In this document: in pieces, positions 1-11,473 of the stretch | How positions within the stretch are numbered: position 1 is the first letter of the stretch | Layout of the letters: every line of letters begins with the position of its first letter | Source: Sacculina carcini | Taxonomy: Eukaryota; Arthropoda; Thecostraca; Sacculinidae | Direction of reading: 5' to 3' | Assembly (NCBI GenBank): GCA_916048095.2 | Contig: OU696575.1 | Location: 3,629,501-3,693,500, forward strand | DNA length: 64,000 nucleotides | Notes under the pieces: generated by a model | The model's input: only the letters and a program-made list of their open reading frames with translations | Told to the model about the DNA's origin: nothing | Databases searched by the model: none | Position numbers and translations under genes: made by a program

Positions 1-1605
1 ACGTTAAAGTAGCGGATATAAGAAGAATCCTTCGTTTAGCTAAATAATATGCGAATTTAAGACGCACCCCCACACACACAAGCATACAAACAAGTTTGCT
101 GTGTGTTTGAGCGCGGATGCGAACGGTAATGTTCCAGTTGAGAGTCAGCAGGCATATAGGCGCAATAGGGTCGTCTATCAATTTTATGGCGCGTTAAGAG
201 AGCGCCACTTTGTCCTGACAATCGCTGCACAACTCTTCAGCGGTGCAAGCAGTGTCCTACCACACACACATACCCACACATACACACACACACGCTGACA
301 CACAGACATACATACAAACTGGCGTGCGAATAAATCAGCGGCTGTTTTTGAGTCGAGTGCGCGATGCGGCGTGACTGATATGGAGTCGTGACCAGCGACA
401 TGATGAACGTACAGAGCAGTGGAGCGTGACATGTCGGCGCACCAGCCTGCGACAATGCACAATGACTGCCTTTCGGCCGGCTAAACTGGCCCACAATGAC
501 TACTCAATCGTCCACACTCGAGCTAGCACACGCACACACACACACACACACACATGTTCATACACGTGTGCCGGTACACCCACAGCAAAGTTATGATCGA
601 GTGATGTCTTCAGAAATACCGTCCCAACGAGATGATCTGCATATCAAAAACAGCCACGCATCAGCAAGTGAAATGGCGCGCACTCAAAAATGCCGAAACG
701 CTACAGATAACAAGCAAACTTGCAACAATGCAGCACACACGCAGAATGCATGTCGTAGTGTGTGTGTGTATGTGTGTGTGTGTGTATGTAACCGCTGTGT
801 TTGAGTGTGTAGCTGACTCTGCGTGAAATCAGTTATGTATTCGGTCGATTTGAGGTTGTGTCGTTTGTCATTGGTGCCGCTCTAGCGTGCCGGCTCAGCG
901 CTGGCTCTCAAGCTGAGAACGGCCAACAACGTTTCCGTAAACACACGCCCGCTCACGCACACACGCACACAGGCACACAGGCACACTCGTAACTTCTCTT
1001 CATCTTATTGACTCTGTTGGGCCTGTACGTGTGAGTGTTTGTGAGTGCGCGCGCTCCAAGTGGAAGGCGACGGCGGATCAAGTCGTGGCCTGTGCTTCAT
1101 TACCTGTGTTCACACCTGTGTCTGCCACCTGTGCCGACACATTAGCATATAGACACAACGAGCGCAGGGCGAGAACGAGAACGTGAAAGCCCAGCAAAGA
1201 GAGCGAGAGAGCCAGACAGAGTAGCGGCGCTGTTGATGTGTCTCTCGACGTTGGGAATTTTCAATTGGATGCCGGTTTCACACCTATGTGTGTGTTTGTG
1301 TGTGTGTGTGCGTCTGCGGTCTGGCGGGCGCTGCACCTGACGTGCGTCCACAAATGGCGGAATTATGCGGCGCCACAGTCTGCGTCAGTGTTTCAATCGC
1401 AGGCGGGGAGTGGGTGCGCGCGCGCGCCGGGCATGATTTAAACATTAGCTGGGCAGCCAGCGGTCGTAGGCATGCCGAAACATGGCCACTGACTGGGTCG
1501 ACCTCCTGATGTGCTATACAGTGTGTACGATGGAGTTGGTGGAGCTGGAAGCGAGCAAGGTGTGATCCGCGTGCATGACCGCTGTGAGTGCATGTAAACA
1601 TGACA

Positions 1606-1676
<71 letters not shown>

Positions 1677-1756
1677 CCGCCAATGCGCATTCAGTGCACT
1701 TGTGCAAGATGAAACATCAGATCCATCTTGCTGAATCAGTGTCGTCGAATTATATA
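1..1756. other. Intergenic, microsatellite-rich DNA with no supported gene
   Basis: I see no coding exon here. The stretch holds scattered (CA)n and (TG)n tracts, for example about 526-554, 759-790, 1289-1315 and 1609-1672. The open frames found here are produced by the dinucleotide repeats (Cys/Val or His/Thr strings) and carry no domain motif. Confidence 0.6.
1609..1672. repeat. (AC)n microsatellite, about 32 units
   Basis: An uninterrupted AC dinucleotide run, the longest pure CA tract in the first 10 kb. Confidence 0.95.
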
Positions 1757-2428
1757 CAGTAAAATCTTCCATTGAATGGCACCTCCATTTGAACGGCACA
1801 TTGGAAGAACAATTGAAAAATAGAACAACACCGTCTAATTGAATGACACCTCTAAGTGAAACGTAAACGTCACTCTGACGAATTCTTGGCAATAGCCATG
1901 ACTGACTGATTTTTATCATTTAATTTATGCTTACTTTCCAGTAATCATCCTGTTTTTGTGTCTTTTGTTAAATACGTATATATAAATTTACGCATTTGAA
2001 CACAGCAATGGAAAGGCTAATGTTCGCGTGAATTTATGCATGGGCAAAGCCTCACGGCCCCGGCTGGCACACCGCAGGTCCGGCCGCACGGGTTTTGCAG
2101 TCACCGCCAGCACAGAAATTGCACGGCTGAGCGCACACAAACCCCGCATTGCGACAATTGGGCTACCCTTTCAGAAACGGACCCAAACGTTTCACCTCGC
2201 CAGGGAATCGAGCCCTGGACCTCTCGTGCACAGAGCGTGCGTCTTAGCCACTCGGCTACGAGGCGGATTTGCTAAATACGTATCCATATGTTACCTGGTT
2301 TATTCATACACTAAATCTCAAAATTCTGACCAGCTAGTCGAAAATAGAGACGGCATCCTCTAATTGAACGTCATTACATGGGGAGGTTTGAAAAATAGAA
2401 CGACCGCTCAAATAGAAGTTTCATGGTG
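1757..2428. mobile_element. pogo/Tigger-like MITE, copy 1, interrupted by a SINE
   Basis: The left end reads TA then CAGTAAAATCTTCC. The right end is an imperfect inverted copy ending before TA, which fits a Tc1/mariner-pogo type TA target duplication. The body carries phrases such as 'attgaaaaatagaac', 'gaacggcacc' and 'ttctgaccagctag', shared with copies at 30813-31210 and 38410-38799. No transposase frame is present, so it is non-autonomous. A tRNA-derived SINE (1980-2272) sits in its middle. The superfamily is inferred from the terminus and TA target. Confidence 0.65.
1980..2272 (-). mobile_element. tRNA-derived SINE (family A), copy 1
   Basis: On the minus strand the head has a pol III A box (TAGCCGAGTGG) and B box (GGCTCGATTCC) in a Ser/Leu-tRNA-like context. 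A unique body follows, ending near 1985. It is flanked by an 11-bp direct repeat TAAATACGTAT (1969-1979 and 2273-2283), the target-site duplication. A second copy lies at 37373-38020. It is inserted inside the pogo-like MITE. Confidence 0.8.
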
Positions 2429-4239
2429 TATCCAGACAAGAATCCAAATTGGTATAGAATATTAGAATTAATGTTTTGAAATTGTCAGGCGAGGGATGTT
2501 GAAGTGCATTCATTGATGAATGGTCGTTGCGTGGGATGCCCAACATCAAATTAAAACAGATAACACAGAGAGGAGAAAAAGAGTTGCGCTTTTTACGCCT
2601 TTTTACGAAAATTAGCTCCGCCTCTTACGACACATGGCATATACTGTGGTTACTTGTATATGTTCTGCTGTAGGTCTCTGTTATTTGTGATCTATGACGA
2701 GAAAAACAAAGTGCAGTCCCTGTTATAGATTTCCTCCAAGTGAAGTTGTGCGAAAATTACCTGTGAAAGTTTTATATTGCATCTATCTACAGTATCTCAA
2801 ATACACTCCGTTTCAGACTCTTCTTCTGTGAAGAAGTTCAACCAAACAGTAGGACTAGAAATGTACGACACAACAAGCAGAACTCAAATTCACTTGCCTG
2901 GAGTTTTGATACTGAAATACTGGGGCCATACACAATTGAAATACTGATTTGCCGCATCAAATTTATGATGAACTGGAATTTTGCTTGAGATATGTGTGCC
3001 ATACAACATCTCAGTCAGACATTTAGACTATTGTGCAAAATTAAGTATAATACGTTTTACCTATTCTTTGTATTTTTCCTCGAAAAAACATCGTCTATCT
3101 TTTAGGAACGTTAAGCTCTTTGAATGAATATTGAATACAACAGTTGTATAATTACGTCGTTTGTATTTTTATCATTTGCATGTAGCTGCGAAGAATCCAG
3201 AGAGTGCAAAAGCTGAGTGATGATTTTAAAAGGGTGCGAATACTATAAAAAGTTGAGAACCACTGTATGCCATCATGCCGTGCTACAGTGTATAAAATGA
3301 TGAATATCCCTTGAGATGTGACAGAAACGTGTTTGCTAATCTTGTGCGCCTAAGTCCTCTATTTAATAAGTTAAAAGATATTATATGTTTACTGTACTAC
3401 GCCAAAGGATGTTCTAATTAGCTGCACGACTCAATGTGTGAACTTTGAGAATGGATAGACAAACACATTAGAAATTGAAGAGTTATGATATTAATCGCGG
3501 TCAGACAAGGACCATATCTGTGACAGAGTACGACAACCACTACATTAATTCATAGTATTGTACAGACAATGACCAAATATACCTTACTAACTATGTGCCA
3601 AAATGAAAAAATATAAGCATCTGATAATTCCATTCAATATTCATATAAAAATATATATTATTTCAAAATTGAAAAATATTTAAGATTAGCATACACGGAA
3701 GTGAATATTTCAAGCTAATTCATAATGATATTTAAGAATGTAATAATTTAGAGGATGAGGGAATTCAAAATTAAATGCGATTCTGACAATCTGATTCATG
3801 CTCGCATTTTTCTATTCTGCATCCACGACATTGTGCGTAGCTTTCGCCACCTATACTATTTCCAAAATTTTGCTTACGCCTATAGTTATGTTTATGTATA
3901 TATGCGTCACATATGCGCCCATCTCGTGTGTCAAATTATATGATCGGCGTTTCTTCGTTCAATTTGTGCGGCCCATGTTTCATTCTCGAATACGTTGTTA
4001 GGAGTTAGTTAATTTTATACAATTCTGATTGGCTGACATACCGTGACGTCACATTTGCGTGCGACCGCGTCGCCTCAAGCGAAACATCGGCACACCAAAC
4101 TCGTATCAATTTTCAACAATAGCGAGTCGCTTAACGTAAGAATTATTTCCCACAATTGATCTTAAAACTTATATTAATAATAACAATAGTTTATTTTAGC
4201 TGAAAATGTTACTTTAATCGCAAAAAAATTGATAGTCAT
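2429..4239. other. AT-rich intergenic DNA with no supported gene
   Basis: No exon, RNA gene or clear transposon terminus was recognised. Near its right end (4019-4130) lies a short segment with an ATTGG box and a CRE-like palindrome (4043-4052), similar to a segment at about 13690-13830. It may be the 5' region of the LINE that follows. Confidence 0.5.
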
Positions 4240-5856
4240 TCGTGTTTTTTCATGGAAACGTCCATGATAACAAGTCTGGAGATGATATCTGGAACGCATT
4301 CAATAAATTCTTTATTGAAGCAGCCAATGATGTTATAAAATATTCCAAAAGCCACGGCAGATATCAACACAAGTAATATGAAAAGAGTCTGAGCTGAGGT
4401 CTACAACGTCATCATGTCATGTATGAGCAGGAAATCCTGTGATGTTGACTTTATCGACATGAGATTGCTAAATAGGGTGTCCGGTTCATTTTGAAACCTC
4501 TTCAGTATCTTTGCATCCTGTCGTTCACATCTGGAGTATTTACCGCTCAAATGAAAACAGCCAAAGTCATACCAGTTTTCAAAAAGGTGAAAAAACAAAT
4601 TTCATAAACCATAAACCAATCTCTCTTCTTCCTAAATTTTCAAAAAATGATAGAAAAATTAATTGAGTCAATTTTGAACTTGTATATTTCAGAAAACAAA
4701 ATAATAAATTCTGGTCAGTACGGTTTTTAATTTAAAAAATCTGTAAATGACACAATCGCTGATACCATTGAATTCATTTCCAACTCATTAGACCAGAAAA
4801 TTTTCACATTAGGGATATATGTGTAGATTTGAGAAAAGCGTCTGATACAATAGGCCATTGCATCCTTGTGAATATGTTGGAAGTGTACGGTATTCGAGGC
4901 AAGACAAAAAATTGGGTCGAGAGTTATATGAGTAGGAAAATATCGGACAAAACGTCATCACATGTGGGGTCCCTTAGGGGTCGGTCTTCGGCCCTAAACT
5001 TTTCCTCCTTTACATTAACGATTTACTAAGCATATTGAATGCTTGTAAAAAGGTACTTTTCGCTGATGACACGACTCTGTTTTTCTCATCCCCGTGTATT
5101 GAAAATCTAAAATAATTGATGGAGAATTAGAACTTCTTGACAAATGACTGAATAAAAACAGACTTGTACTAAACACCGACAGAAAATTAATTGCATATGA
5201 TTACAAAACAAATTGAATAAAAATGAATGTGAAATTCCTGTAGAAGTAAGCGGAACGGTCATTGAGGAGGTTGAGTCGGTCAAATTCCTGGGACAATTTC
5301 CTGACAATTGACCAAAGTCTTAAATGGCGCAATCATATAAACTCAGTTACAAACAAGTTTGCAAAAATATCCTATTATATGTTCGAACTGATACATTTTA
5401 TCGGTGAAAAAGCCAGTGTAACTTTGTATAATATCCTAGCAAAACCTCATCTGGATTATTGTAATAAGATTTGGGGAGCAACTTATCAGTCTAGACTGAC
5501 AAAAATTATAACTTATCAAAAACGTTTGATACGCACAATATGACTCCTAAGAGTTTATGAGACCAGAAATGATCACTTGAAGTTATATAAAATACTTGAC
5601 TTCAACAATTTAGTACAGCTGAACACAGCTGATTTCATGTACCGAGCCCAAACAAATTATCACCCGAACACATGTAAGCTTAATTTAAACAAACAAGGGA
5701 CATCCATTTAATTTTTTACAACGGTTTCCTGGAACTCGAGCTAAACAGCGAAGCTTGAGCGTAAGAGGCATAACCGTGTGGAATGAAACAACAAATGCAT
5801 TCAACATTCAAATGCAAATGCAAATGCAAAGCAAGACCATAAAGGCCTTCCTTCAA
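4240..5856 (+). pseudogene. Decayed LINE (non-LTR retrotransposon) reverse transcriptase
   Basis: Broken frames keep the order of a jockey/CR1-type ORF2. First comes a linker with FNKFFIEAANDVIKYSK, near 4300. Next comes the RT entry block KVIPVFKKGEK...KPISLLP at about 4560-4630, then DLRKASDTIGHCIL at about 4829, then LFLLYINDLLS and the catalytic FADD motif at about 5000-5080. The C-terminal region includes NILAKPHLDYCNKIWG (about 5430-5490) and YRAQTNYHPNT (about 5640). Numerous stops and frame changes show it is dead. No poly-A tail was seen, and the 3' end runs into repeat R. The clade is inferred from motif style only. Confidence 0.8.
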
Positions 5857-6522
5857 ACAATGAAAATTCTAGCATGTAAACCCGCCCTCGTGCGAAACAG
5901 TTCATACTAATAAATTTGTATTCAATTAATAAGAAAAAATAAATATGAATTAATAAAGAAAAGAGTAAACCCCAAAAAAATCCTATTTAAACCTGCCCGT
6001 CGTGCTGGATAATTCAGAACTCTGACACAAAAAAATGAAAAATGACTAATTTTGTTATCATAATGTTTTCAAAATATATTTATAACTCAACATCACCATC
6101 TAGCATTAAAACCCGCCCTTTGTGCAGAACAATAAACAAAGTGAAATGAATATTGAATGAATAAATAATGATTAGAAATTAAAAAAGAAAAAGTAAACCA
6201 ATAAAAAGTCTTAACCAATGGAAAAGTGTAAATGTGAATGTATTATTTTAGATGTGGCAAAATATTTTCCCTCGAACTGCCTCGTATTTAAACCCGCCCG
6301 TCGTGCGGAACTATAAATAGAATATAATGAATCAAAAAGCAAAAAGCTTATCCAATAGAAAAATATAAATTTGTAAATTCTTGTTTTAATTATTGACGAA
6401 GTTTTTTTCCTCAACAAGTTCACAAGTTGTCAAGTTCACACCCATCCTTCGTGTGTAGAAATTCAGAAGTGTAACACTATCAAAACAATGAAACCTGTCA
6501 TCTCTATAATTCCAGATATATG
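5857..6522 (+). mobile_element. Interspersed repeat R, copy 1, left part
   Basis: AT-rich DNA punctuated by the GC-rich bead ACCCGCCCGTCGTGCGGA (variants near 5880, 5991, 6112, 6291 and 6440). It closely matches 21590-22940. It is cut by a CsRn1-like element whose TATG target duplication ends here (6519-6522). The repeat resumes at 11935. No coding capacity was seen. Confidence 0.75.
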
Positions 6523-6979
6523 TGTGGCGTCGTGAAGCCACATTGAAAACGAGGAAGACACGGCGAGAAAAGTCTATTGCAGGCGAGATCACAATACAAG
6601 ATAATACCAGCGGATGCGAGCGAATCCGAGCGAATGGCCCTTTGACCGGCAGTGTGCCGTGTTATATAAGCTCGGTCATGTGACCTTTCACACGGTCACA
6701 TGACCATTCACACGGTCACATTCCTACACAAACGCCTAACCGCGTTCACCAATACAGAAGGATACACACAGACATACACTTGACATGCATACACGCCAGA
6801 CACGCATACAGACGAGCGAAACGCACACACAAAGGATACACTTGGATACACACAGACATACACTTGACATGCATACACGCCAGACACGCATACAAACGAG
6901 CGAAACGCACACACAAAGGATACACTTGGATACACACAGACATACAACCGCCCAACCACGCAACTTGCACGCCTCCACA
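6523..6979 (-). repeat. 3' LTR of the CsRn1-like element
   Basis: 457 bp, bounded TG...CA. It contains a tandem 84-bp duplication (repeat starts at 6782 and 6866) built of CA-rich sequence. It nearly equals the 5' LTR. Confidence 0.9.
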
Positions 6980-7283
6980 GTACTCCGCCGCCTGAGAACG
7001 GAGTTCATAACACGTCAAGGTCGGTCATACATATCACAAATCATACATACACATGTGCGCACACTCATACGTAGTCACACACACACACACAATATAGACA
7101 CAATATACTCACACATTCGAACATCCAAATGTGCAAATGTCAGTTACCACGATGGGTAGAAGTGATACATGTCAAGATAGGCACACACAATATATATATA
7201 TATATATATAGCAGCAAAATGACCCGTTTCATGGACAAGTCCTGAATAAAAAAACACACGATAAATCAGTAGTACAAAAATCA

Positions 7284-10200
7284 TCAAAAATAGTGAAAAT
7301 CCGGTGCTGTCTTGAATCTAACCGTACGACCGCATCTGGTAGTGATTGTCTTTGGTAGCGATGCACGAGGAGCAGGTACAGGAACAGGCCGTGTCGTAGT
7401 GGTGCTGGCGGGCGTAACACGTGCACGTGGAACCGGACGAGGCTGCGACGAAGGGGCCTTGACCGGTGACGCAGCAGTGACGATGGCTGGCTTCAGACGA
7501 TCTATCGAGACGGACTCTGATCCGCCAGTTGGCAGAGCGATGGTGAAAACCTTCGGCGTTCTGGATACGACGCGAAAAGGGCCCCGATAAGGTGCCTCGA
7601 GTGGACGGCGGACACGATCGACACGCAACCACACATGCTCACATGTCATCAGCTGCGCTGGCACGTAGGATGTCGGAGTGCTGTGTGACGTGCCGGCTGA
7701 CAAGCTGTGAAAGTCGATCTCCTGCATTCTCTTGTTGAGTTCGCCCACGAAGTCGTGCTGTGCTTTAATGGACACGTTTTCACCTGTTGGCACCCGAGGA
7801 CACAGCAGATATCCGCCCGTAACGGCCGTGAATGGCGAAAAACCGGACTCCGCGGGCAGCAATCGGATCCCCAACATGACGACCGGAAGAGCCGAAAGCC
7901 AGCATTCTTTACGGGCTATGATAGCTGTTTTAATTACGCGATGAAGACGCTCTACCATGCCGTTAGATTGGGGGTGATAGGCGGTCGTCCGAACACGATG
8001 AAAACCTACCAGTTTGGATAATTCCTCGAACAGTTCAGATTCAAACTGGGTTCCGCGATCCGTTACCACATGGAGTGGGACACCGAAACGCGAAATCCAG
8101 CCAGTGAAGAAGGCGTTGGCAACAGATGTTGCAGTGATGTCAGTGAGTGGCATCGCCTCGGGCCAGCGGCTTGCACGATCGACGCATGTCAGTATGTATC
8201 TGAACGGCGTGGAAAATGAGTGACCAGCTGTAACCGCCGGCGGCAGAGGCCCGACGAGATCTAAGTGAACCACCTCGAATCGTGCGCTAGGAAGATCAAA
8301 CTGCGAAAGTGGCGACTTTGTGTGGCGCGTGATCTTCGATTGTTGGCAGGCAGTACAACTACGTACCCAATCTTTAATATCTTTGTCCATGTGAGGCCAT
8401 ACATACCTGGATTTTATCACGCGTGTGCTGGCGCGAACTCCAGGATGTGCAATATTGTGCAGCTGCTGGAACACGTGAAACCGGCATCTCTGCGGTAGAA
8501 ACGGCCTAGGATGAGGCGTTGTTGTATCACACAGTAGCACGGTATCATCGGACAAGTTGAACTTCTTCAGGCTGTCGGCGTGAATCATAACATCGCGATC
8601 ATCCAGCTGAGCACGCGCAATGGCGGGCAGATCAAATGCTTCCAATTGGATGACGTTCACATCTCTCGAAAGGCAATCTGCGACCACGTTCTCGGCGCCG
8701 CGAACATGCTGAACATCGGACACATATTCGGTAATATATGACCAATGCCGCTGCTGTCTGTCTGACTTAGCCATGCGAGGACTGCGAAAAGCCGAGACGA
8801 GCGGTTTGTGATCGGTTAGCAGCGTTACCGCTCGCCCCTCCAGGAAATGACGGAAATGTCCCACGGCGTAATAAGCGGCCAGCAACTCGCGGTCGTAGAC
8901 AGAGTACTTCCGCTGCGCGGCAGAAAGCTTCTTTGAAAAAAACGAGATGGGCCTAGGCACCCCGTCCACCATCTGGTGAAGTGCAGCGCCGGCAGCCGTC
9001 GATGAGCAGTCGGTGACTAGCTGAAGCTGATCACAGTTAGCTTTGGGATGAGGTAGCGTGCATGCGTCACTCAGGGCTCGCTTGACGCCTTCAAACGCAG
9101 CTATCTCGTCTGCAGTGAGCGAAAGGCTTTTTGAATTTGGCTCTGTTCTACTGCGTTCCGACAAAGGGTGAACAAGGGTCGCGAAACCAGGGATCATACG
9201 GCGGTAAAAACCTACCATGCCCAGAAATCTACGCAGTGAAGCAGAATCAGAAGGTAAAGGAAAATCATTTATGACACTCACTTTGGAATCCGGCGGGCAA
9301 ACACCGTCGGCAGTGATCTTGTGACCAAGGAAATCAATCTCTGACTTGTAAAAACAACACTTGTCCAGAGATAATCGGAGACCATGCTTTTCAAAAACGT
9401 CAAATACTGCTGCCAGGTCGCGTGTGTGCTGCTGCTCGTCAACCGAGAACACGAGAACATCGTCTAGATAAACGAATGTGCACGACAGGTGGGCAAGTAT
9501 CGTACTCATCATGCGCTGAAAAGTGGCTCCGGCGTTTTTGAGACCCAACGGCATAAACAAATATTCAAATAAACCGAAAGGAGTCACTACAGCGGTTTTC
9601 GGTATGTCGGCTTCACTCATCGGAACCTGATGATAGGCCTGTAGTAGGTCCAATTTGGAAAATACTGTCATACCGTCTAAATGTGCTGACAGATCCTGGA
9701 TATGTGGGATCGGAAATCTGTCATGCACAGTCTTGACATTGAGCGCCCGATAATCTCCCGTGATGCGCCACTCGCCGGGTGCTTTCTTAGCAACCATATG
9801 AAGCGGAGAAGCCCACGGCGAGTTGGAGCGACGGACGACACCGGACGCTAAGAGATCTTCGAAAGCAGATCGAGCGGCATTATCTTTATCGGGCGTCAGT
9901 CGGCGAGGCCGAGCAAAGACCGGTGCGGCACTGCCCGTGTCAATGCTGTGCTGAACAGGCATAGAAACCATATTGTTTGACCGTGGTGCAAGTAGCGATG
10001 GATGATCAGACATCAACGTGCGCACAGTATGAGGAAAATTACTCAAGTCGTTGACGACAAGGCCAACTGGTTGTGCACCACTTACCTTAGCCGGCGCTCG
10101 CAGCGAGGTTGTGGTGTCACGAATGCAGTTGTGATGACAATCGACTATGAGTTTAAAGTGGCGCAAAAAATCGTGGCCCAGCAATGGAGACACTGCGTCG

Positions 10201-10757
10201 GATACTACAAATGTCCATGTGAACTTCCGACGCAGCTTCTGCAGCACAATGTCGACACGAACCTCACCGTGCACTGTCATGGGCTGGCCATTGGCTGCGG
10301 ATAACCGCACTGATGTTGGCAGGAGCGACAGTGTGCTTATCTCGGTCCGCGGAAGGACGGAGACGCCTGCTCCGGTGTCAACAATGAAGGACAACCATTT
10401 GGTGCCGACACGAGCTGCTACTGTGAGGAGCGGCAGGCCACCTGATGCAGCTACCATGGCCTGCCGATCTAGTTTTCCGGGGTCGACGGACGGGAACGAT
10501 CGGCAGGCACCGGCGAGGAGCCCCTGGATGATGGTTGCATCGCTAGATTTGCTGGTTTCCGTGGCCACTGACACCATGGCTTGCACGTGCGTGCAGCGGC
10601 GCCAAAAAATATATGACCACGACACACTTTCAGGCGTTGGTCGGAATGAAAAGGCTGCAGTCCTATGCCGTATCTGGCGTTTGATACTCTCTCCTGCTGT
10701 CGTCCGCGGCGATGAGTGGTCGCTGCTTGGGTAAGCATACCGGGCGCGGCCAAGCAC
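7284..10757 (-). CDS. pol: Pol polyprotein (protease, RT, RNase H, integrase) of the CsRn1-like element
   Basis: One uninterrupted frame of up to 1157 codons. The aspartic protease has DTGA at residues 127-130 and a second-half GHDFL motif near 194. RT has SKLDLLQAYHQVP near 367-379 and the catalytic YLDD at 430-433. RNase H has TDCS at 582 and DRELLAAYYAV near 622. The integrase has an H767/H771/C801/C804 zinc site and a D833, D900, E936 triad with D,D35E spacing. The frame overlaps gag by 289 nt and lies in the -1 frame relative to it, so pol is probably made by -1 frameshifting. The first 60-70 residues of the frame are then not a real N-terminus. No catalytic residue is missing. Confidence 0.92.
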   Translation of the reverse strand: MLGRARYAYPSSDHSSPRTTAGESIKRQIRHRTAAFSFRPTPESVSWSYIFWRRCTHVQAMVSVATETSKSSDATIIQGLLAGACRSFPSVDPGKLDRQAMVAASGGLPLLTVAARVGTKWLSFIVDTGAGVSVLPRTEISTLSLLPTSVRLSAANGQPMTVHGEVRVDIVLQKLRRKFTWTFVVSDAVSPLLGHDFLRHFKLIVDCHHNCIRDTTTSLRAPAKVSGAQPVGLVVNDLSNFPHTVRTLMSDHPSLLAPRSNNMVSMPVQHSIDTGSAAPVFARPRRLTPDKDNAARSAFEDLLASGVVRRSNSPWASPLHMVAKKAPGEWRITGDYRALNVKTVHDRFPIPHIQDLSAHLDGMTVFSKLDLLQAYHQVPMSEADIPKTAVVTPFGLFEYLFMPLGLKNAGATFQRMMSTILAHLSCTFVYLDDVLVFSVDEQQHTRDLAAVFDVFEKHGLRLSLDKCCFYKSEIDFLGHKITADGVCPPDSKVSVINDFPLPSDSASLRRFLGMVGFYRRMIPGFATLVHPLSERSRTEPNSKSLSLTADEIAAFEGVKRALSDACTLPHPKANCDQLQLVTDCSSTAAGAALHQMVDGVPRPISFFSKKLSAAQRKYSVYDRELLAAYYAVGHFRHFLEGRAVTLLTDHKPLVSAFRSPRMAKSDRQQRHWSYITEYVSDVQHVRGAENVVADCLSRDVNVIQLEAFDLPAIARAQLDDRDVMIHADSLKKFNLSDDTVLLCDTTTPHPRPFLPQRCRFHVFQQLHNIAHPGVRASTRVIKSRYVWPHMDKDIKDWVRSCTACQQSKITRHTKSPLSQFDLPSARFEVVHLDLVGPLPPAVTAGHSFSTPFRYILTCVDRASRWPEAMPLTDITATSVANAFFTGWISRFGVPLHVVTDRGTQFESELFEELSKLVGFHRVRTTAYHPQSNGMVERLHRVIKTAIIARKECWLSALPVVMLGIRLLPAESGFSPFTAVTGGYLLCPRVPTGENVSIKAQHDFVGELNKRMQEIDFHSLSAGTSHSTPTSYVPAQLMTCEHVWLRVDRVRRPLEAPYRGPFRVVSRTPKVFTIALPTGGSESVSIDRLKPAIVTAASPVKAPSSQPRPVPRARVTPASTTTTRPVPVPAPRASLPKTITTRCGRTVRFKTAPDFHYF

Positions 10758-11311
10758 TGCGACGGCACCAGCGGCATCAACTCGTCTGCCAGCTTGCCGA
10801 GCTGTTCCAGCGGCGTCTGCTGTTGTGCAGCCAACACCGGGCCGAGAGCTGGTGGTAACGCCTGAGTAAACTTGTGACGAACTAAATCTTCCGTCACTTT
10901 TACTTTGCGTGCACGCGCCATAAGCTCACTAAGATAAACAGATGGTCGACCAGTCATGACAGTGCTAGAAATGAGCTCCTCAAATAGCTCCGTTTTGGAT
11001 TTCTCGAGAGTCTGAAGAACCTCGGATTTGAGCTGTGAGTATGACTCTTGCTCCATTGTAGCAGGACTGACTTTGCACACCACGTTCGGGGGCAGAGCTG
11101 CGATAACGTGGTAGAATTTTGTGGACTCTACCGACACTCGCTGGAGGCGAAATTGTGCCTCCATGATTGCGAACCAGCCTTCCATGCAATTCTCCATGAA
11201 AGACGGTGGCTTAATTGTCACGCCATGCACAGGAGAAGCGGAAACGTCGACCACTGGTGTACTTTCGGCCCCGTTTTTAGTGGGAAATGGGGCGGCGTTA
11301 TCGCTCGCCAT
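10469..11311 (-). CDS. gag: Gag of the CsRn1-like element
   Basis: About 280 residues starting MASDNAAPFP. The frame is open 36 codons further upstream, but that hydrophobic leader looks untranslated. The core matches CsRn1/Boudicca-style capsids: a KPPSFMENCMEGWFAIMEAQF block, then FYHVIAALPPNV, then LMARARKV. Near the C-terminus is C-x2-H-x9-C-x3-C (CRGHIFFGAAARTCKPWC), the unusual CHCC knuckle of this clade rather than the usual CCHC. Gag would package the RNA and assemble the particle. Confidence 0.85.
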   Translation of the reverse strand: MASDNAAPFPTKNGAESTPVVDVSASPVHGVTIKPPSFMENCMEGWFAIMEAQFRLQRVSVESTKFYHVIAALPPNVVCKVSPATMEQESYSQLKSEVLQTLEKSKTELFEELISSTVMTGRPSVYLSELMARARKVKVTEDLVRHKFTQALPPALGPVLAAQQQTPLEQLGKLADELMPLVPSQCLAAPGMLTQAATTHRRGRQQERVSNARYGIGLQPFHSDQRLKVCRGHIFFGAAARTCKPWCQWPRKPANLAMQPSSRGSSPVPADRSRPSTPEN

Positions 11312-11452
11312 AATGAAAGTTAAATTTGTGAACAAAGTGAACAGAAAAGAATGAAATGGTAAATTAAATGAAGAAAGAAATTTAAAGGAAAAAGATGAAA
11401 TGAAGAAATCAAAACTCACGGAAGATGTGAACCTCGTAGGCGTCGAAGAATG

Positions 11453-11470
11453 ATCACGTCGGGGTCACCA
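11453..11470 (-). other. Primer-binding site complementary to tRNA-Trp
   Basis: The plus strand reads ATCACGTCGGGGTCACCA, the 3' end of metazoan tRNA-Trp including CCA. On the element's strand this gives TGGTGACCCCGACGTGAT, three bases inside the 5' LTR. tRNA-Trp priming is a known trait of the CsRn1 group. The tRNA match is from memory of the tRNA sequence. Confidence 0.85.
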
Positions 11471-11473
11471 GTA

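Noticed and set aside
6708-7018. Overlapping open frames rich in Cys/Val or His/Thr in the CsRn1 LTR, repeated at 11659-12062
   Set aside because: They are translations of the CA-rich 84-bp LTR duplication; they appear in all frames and carry no domain.
11312-11419. Upstream 36 codons of the CsRn1 gag frame as part of Gag
   Set aside because: The stretch is Phe/Leu/Ser-rich, unlike Gag, and MASDNAA at 11311 is the more natural start.
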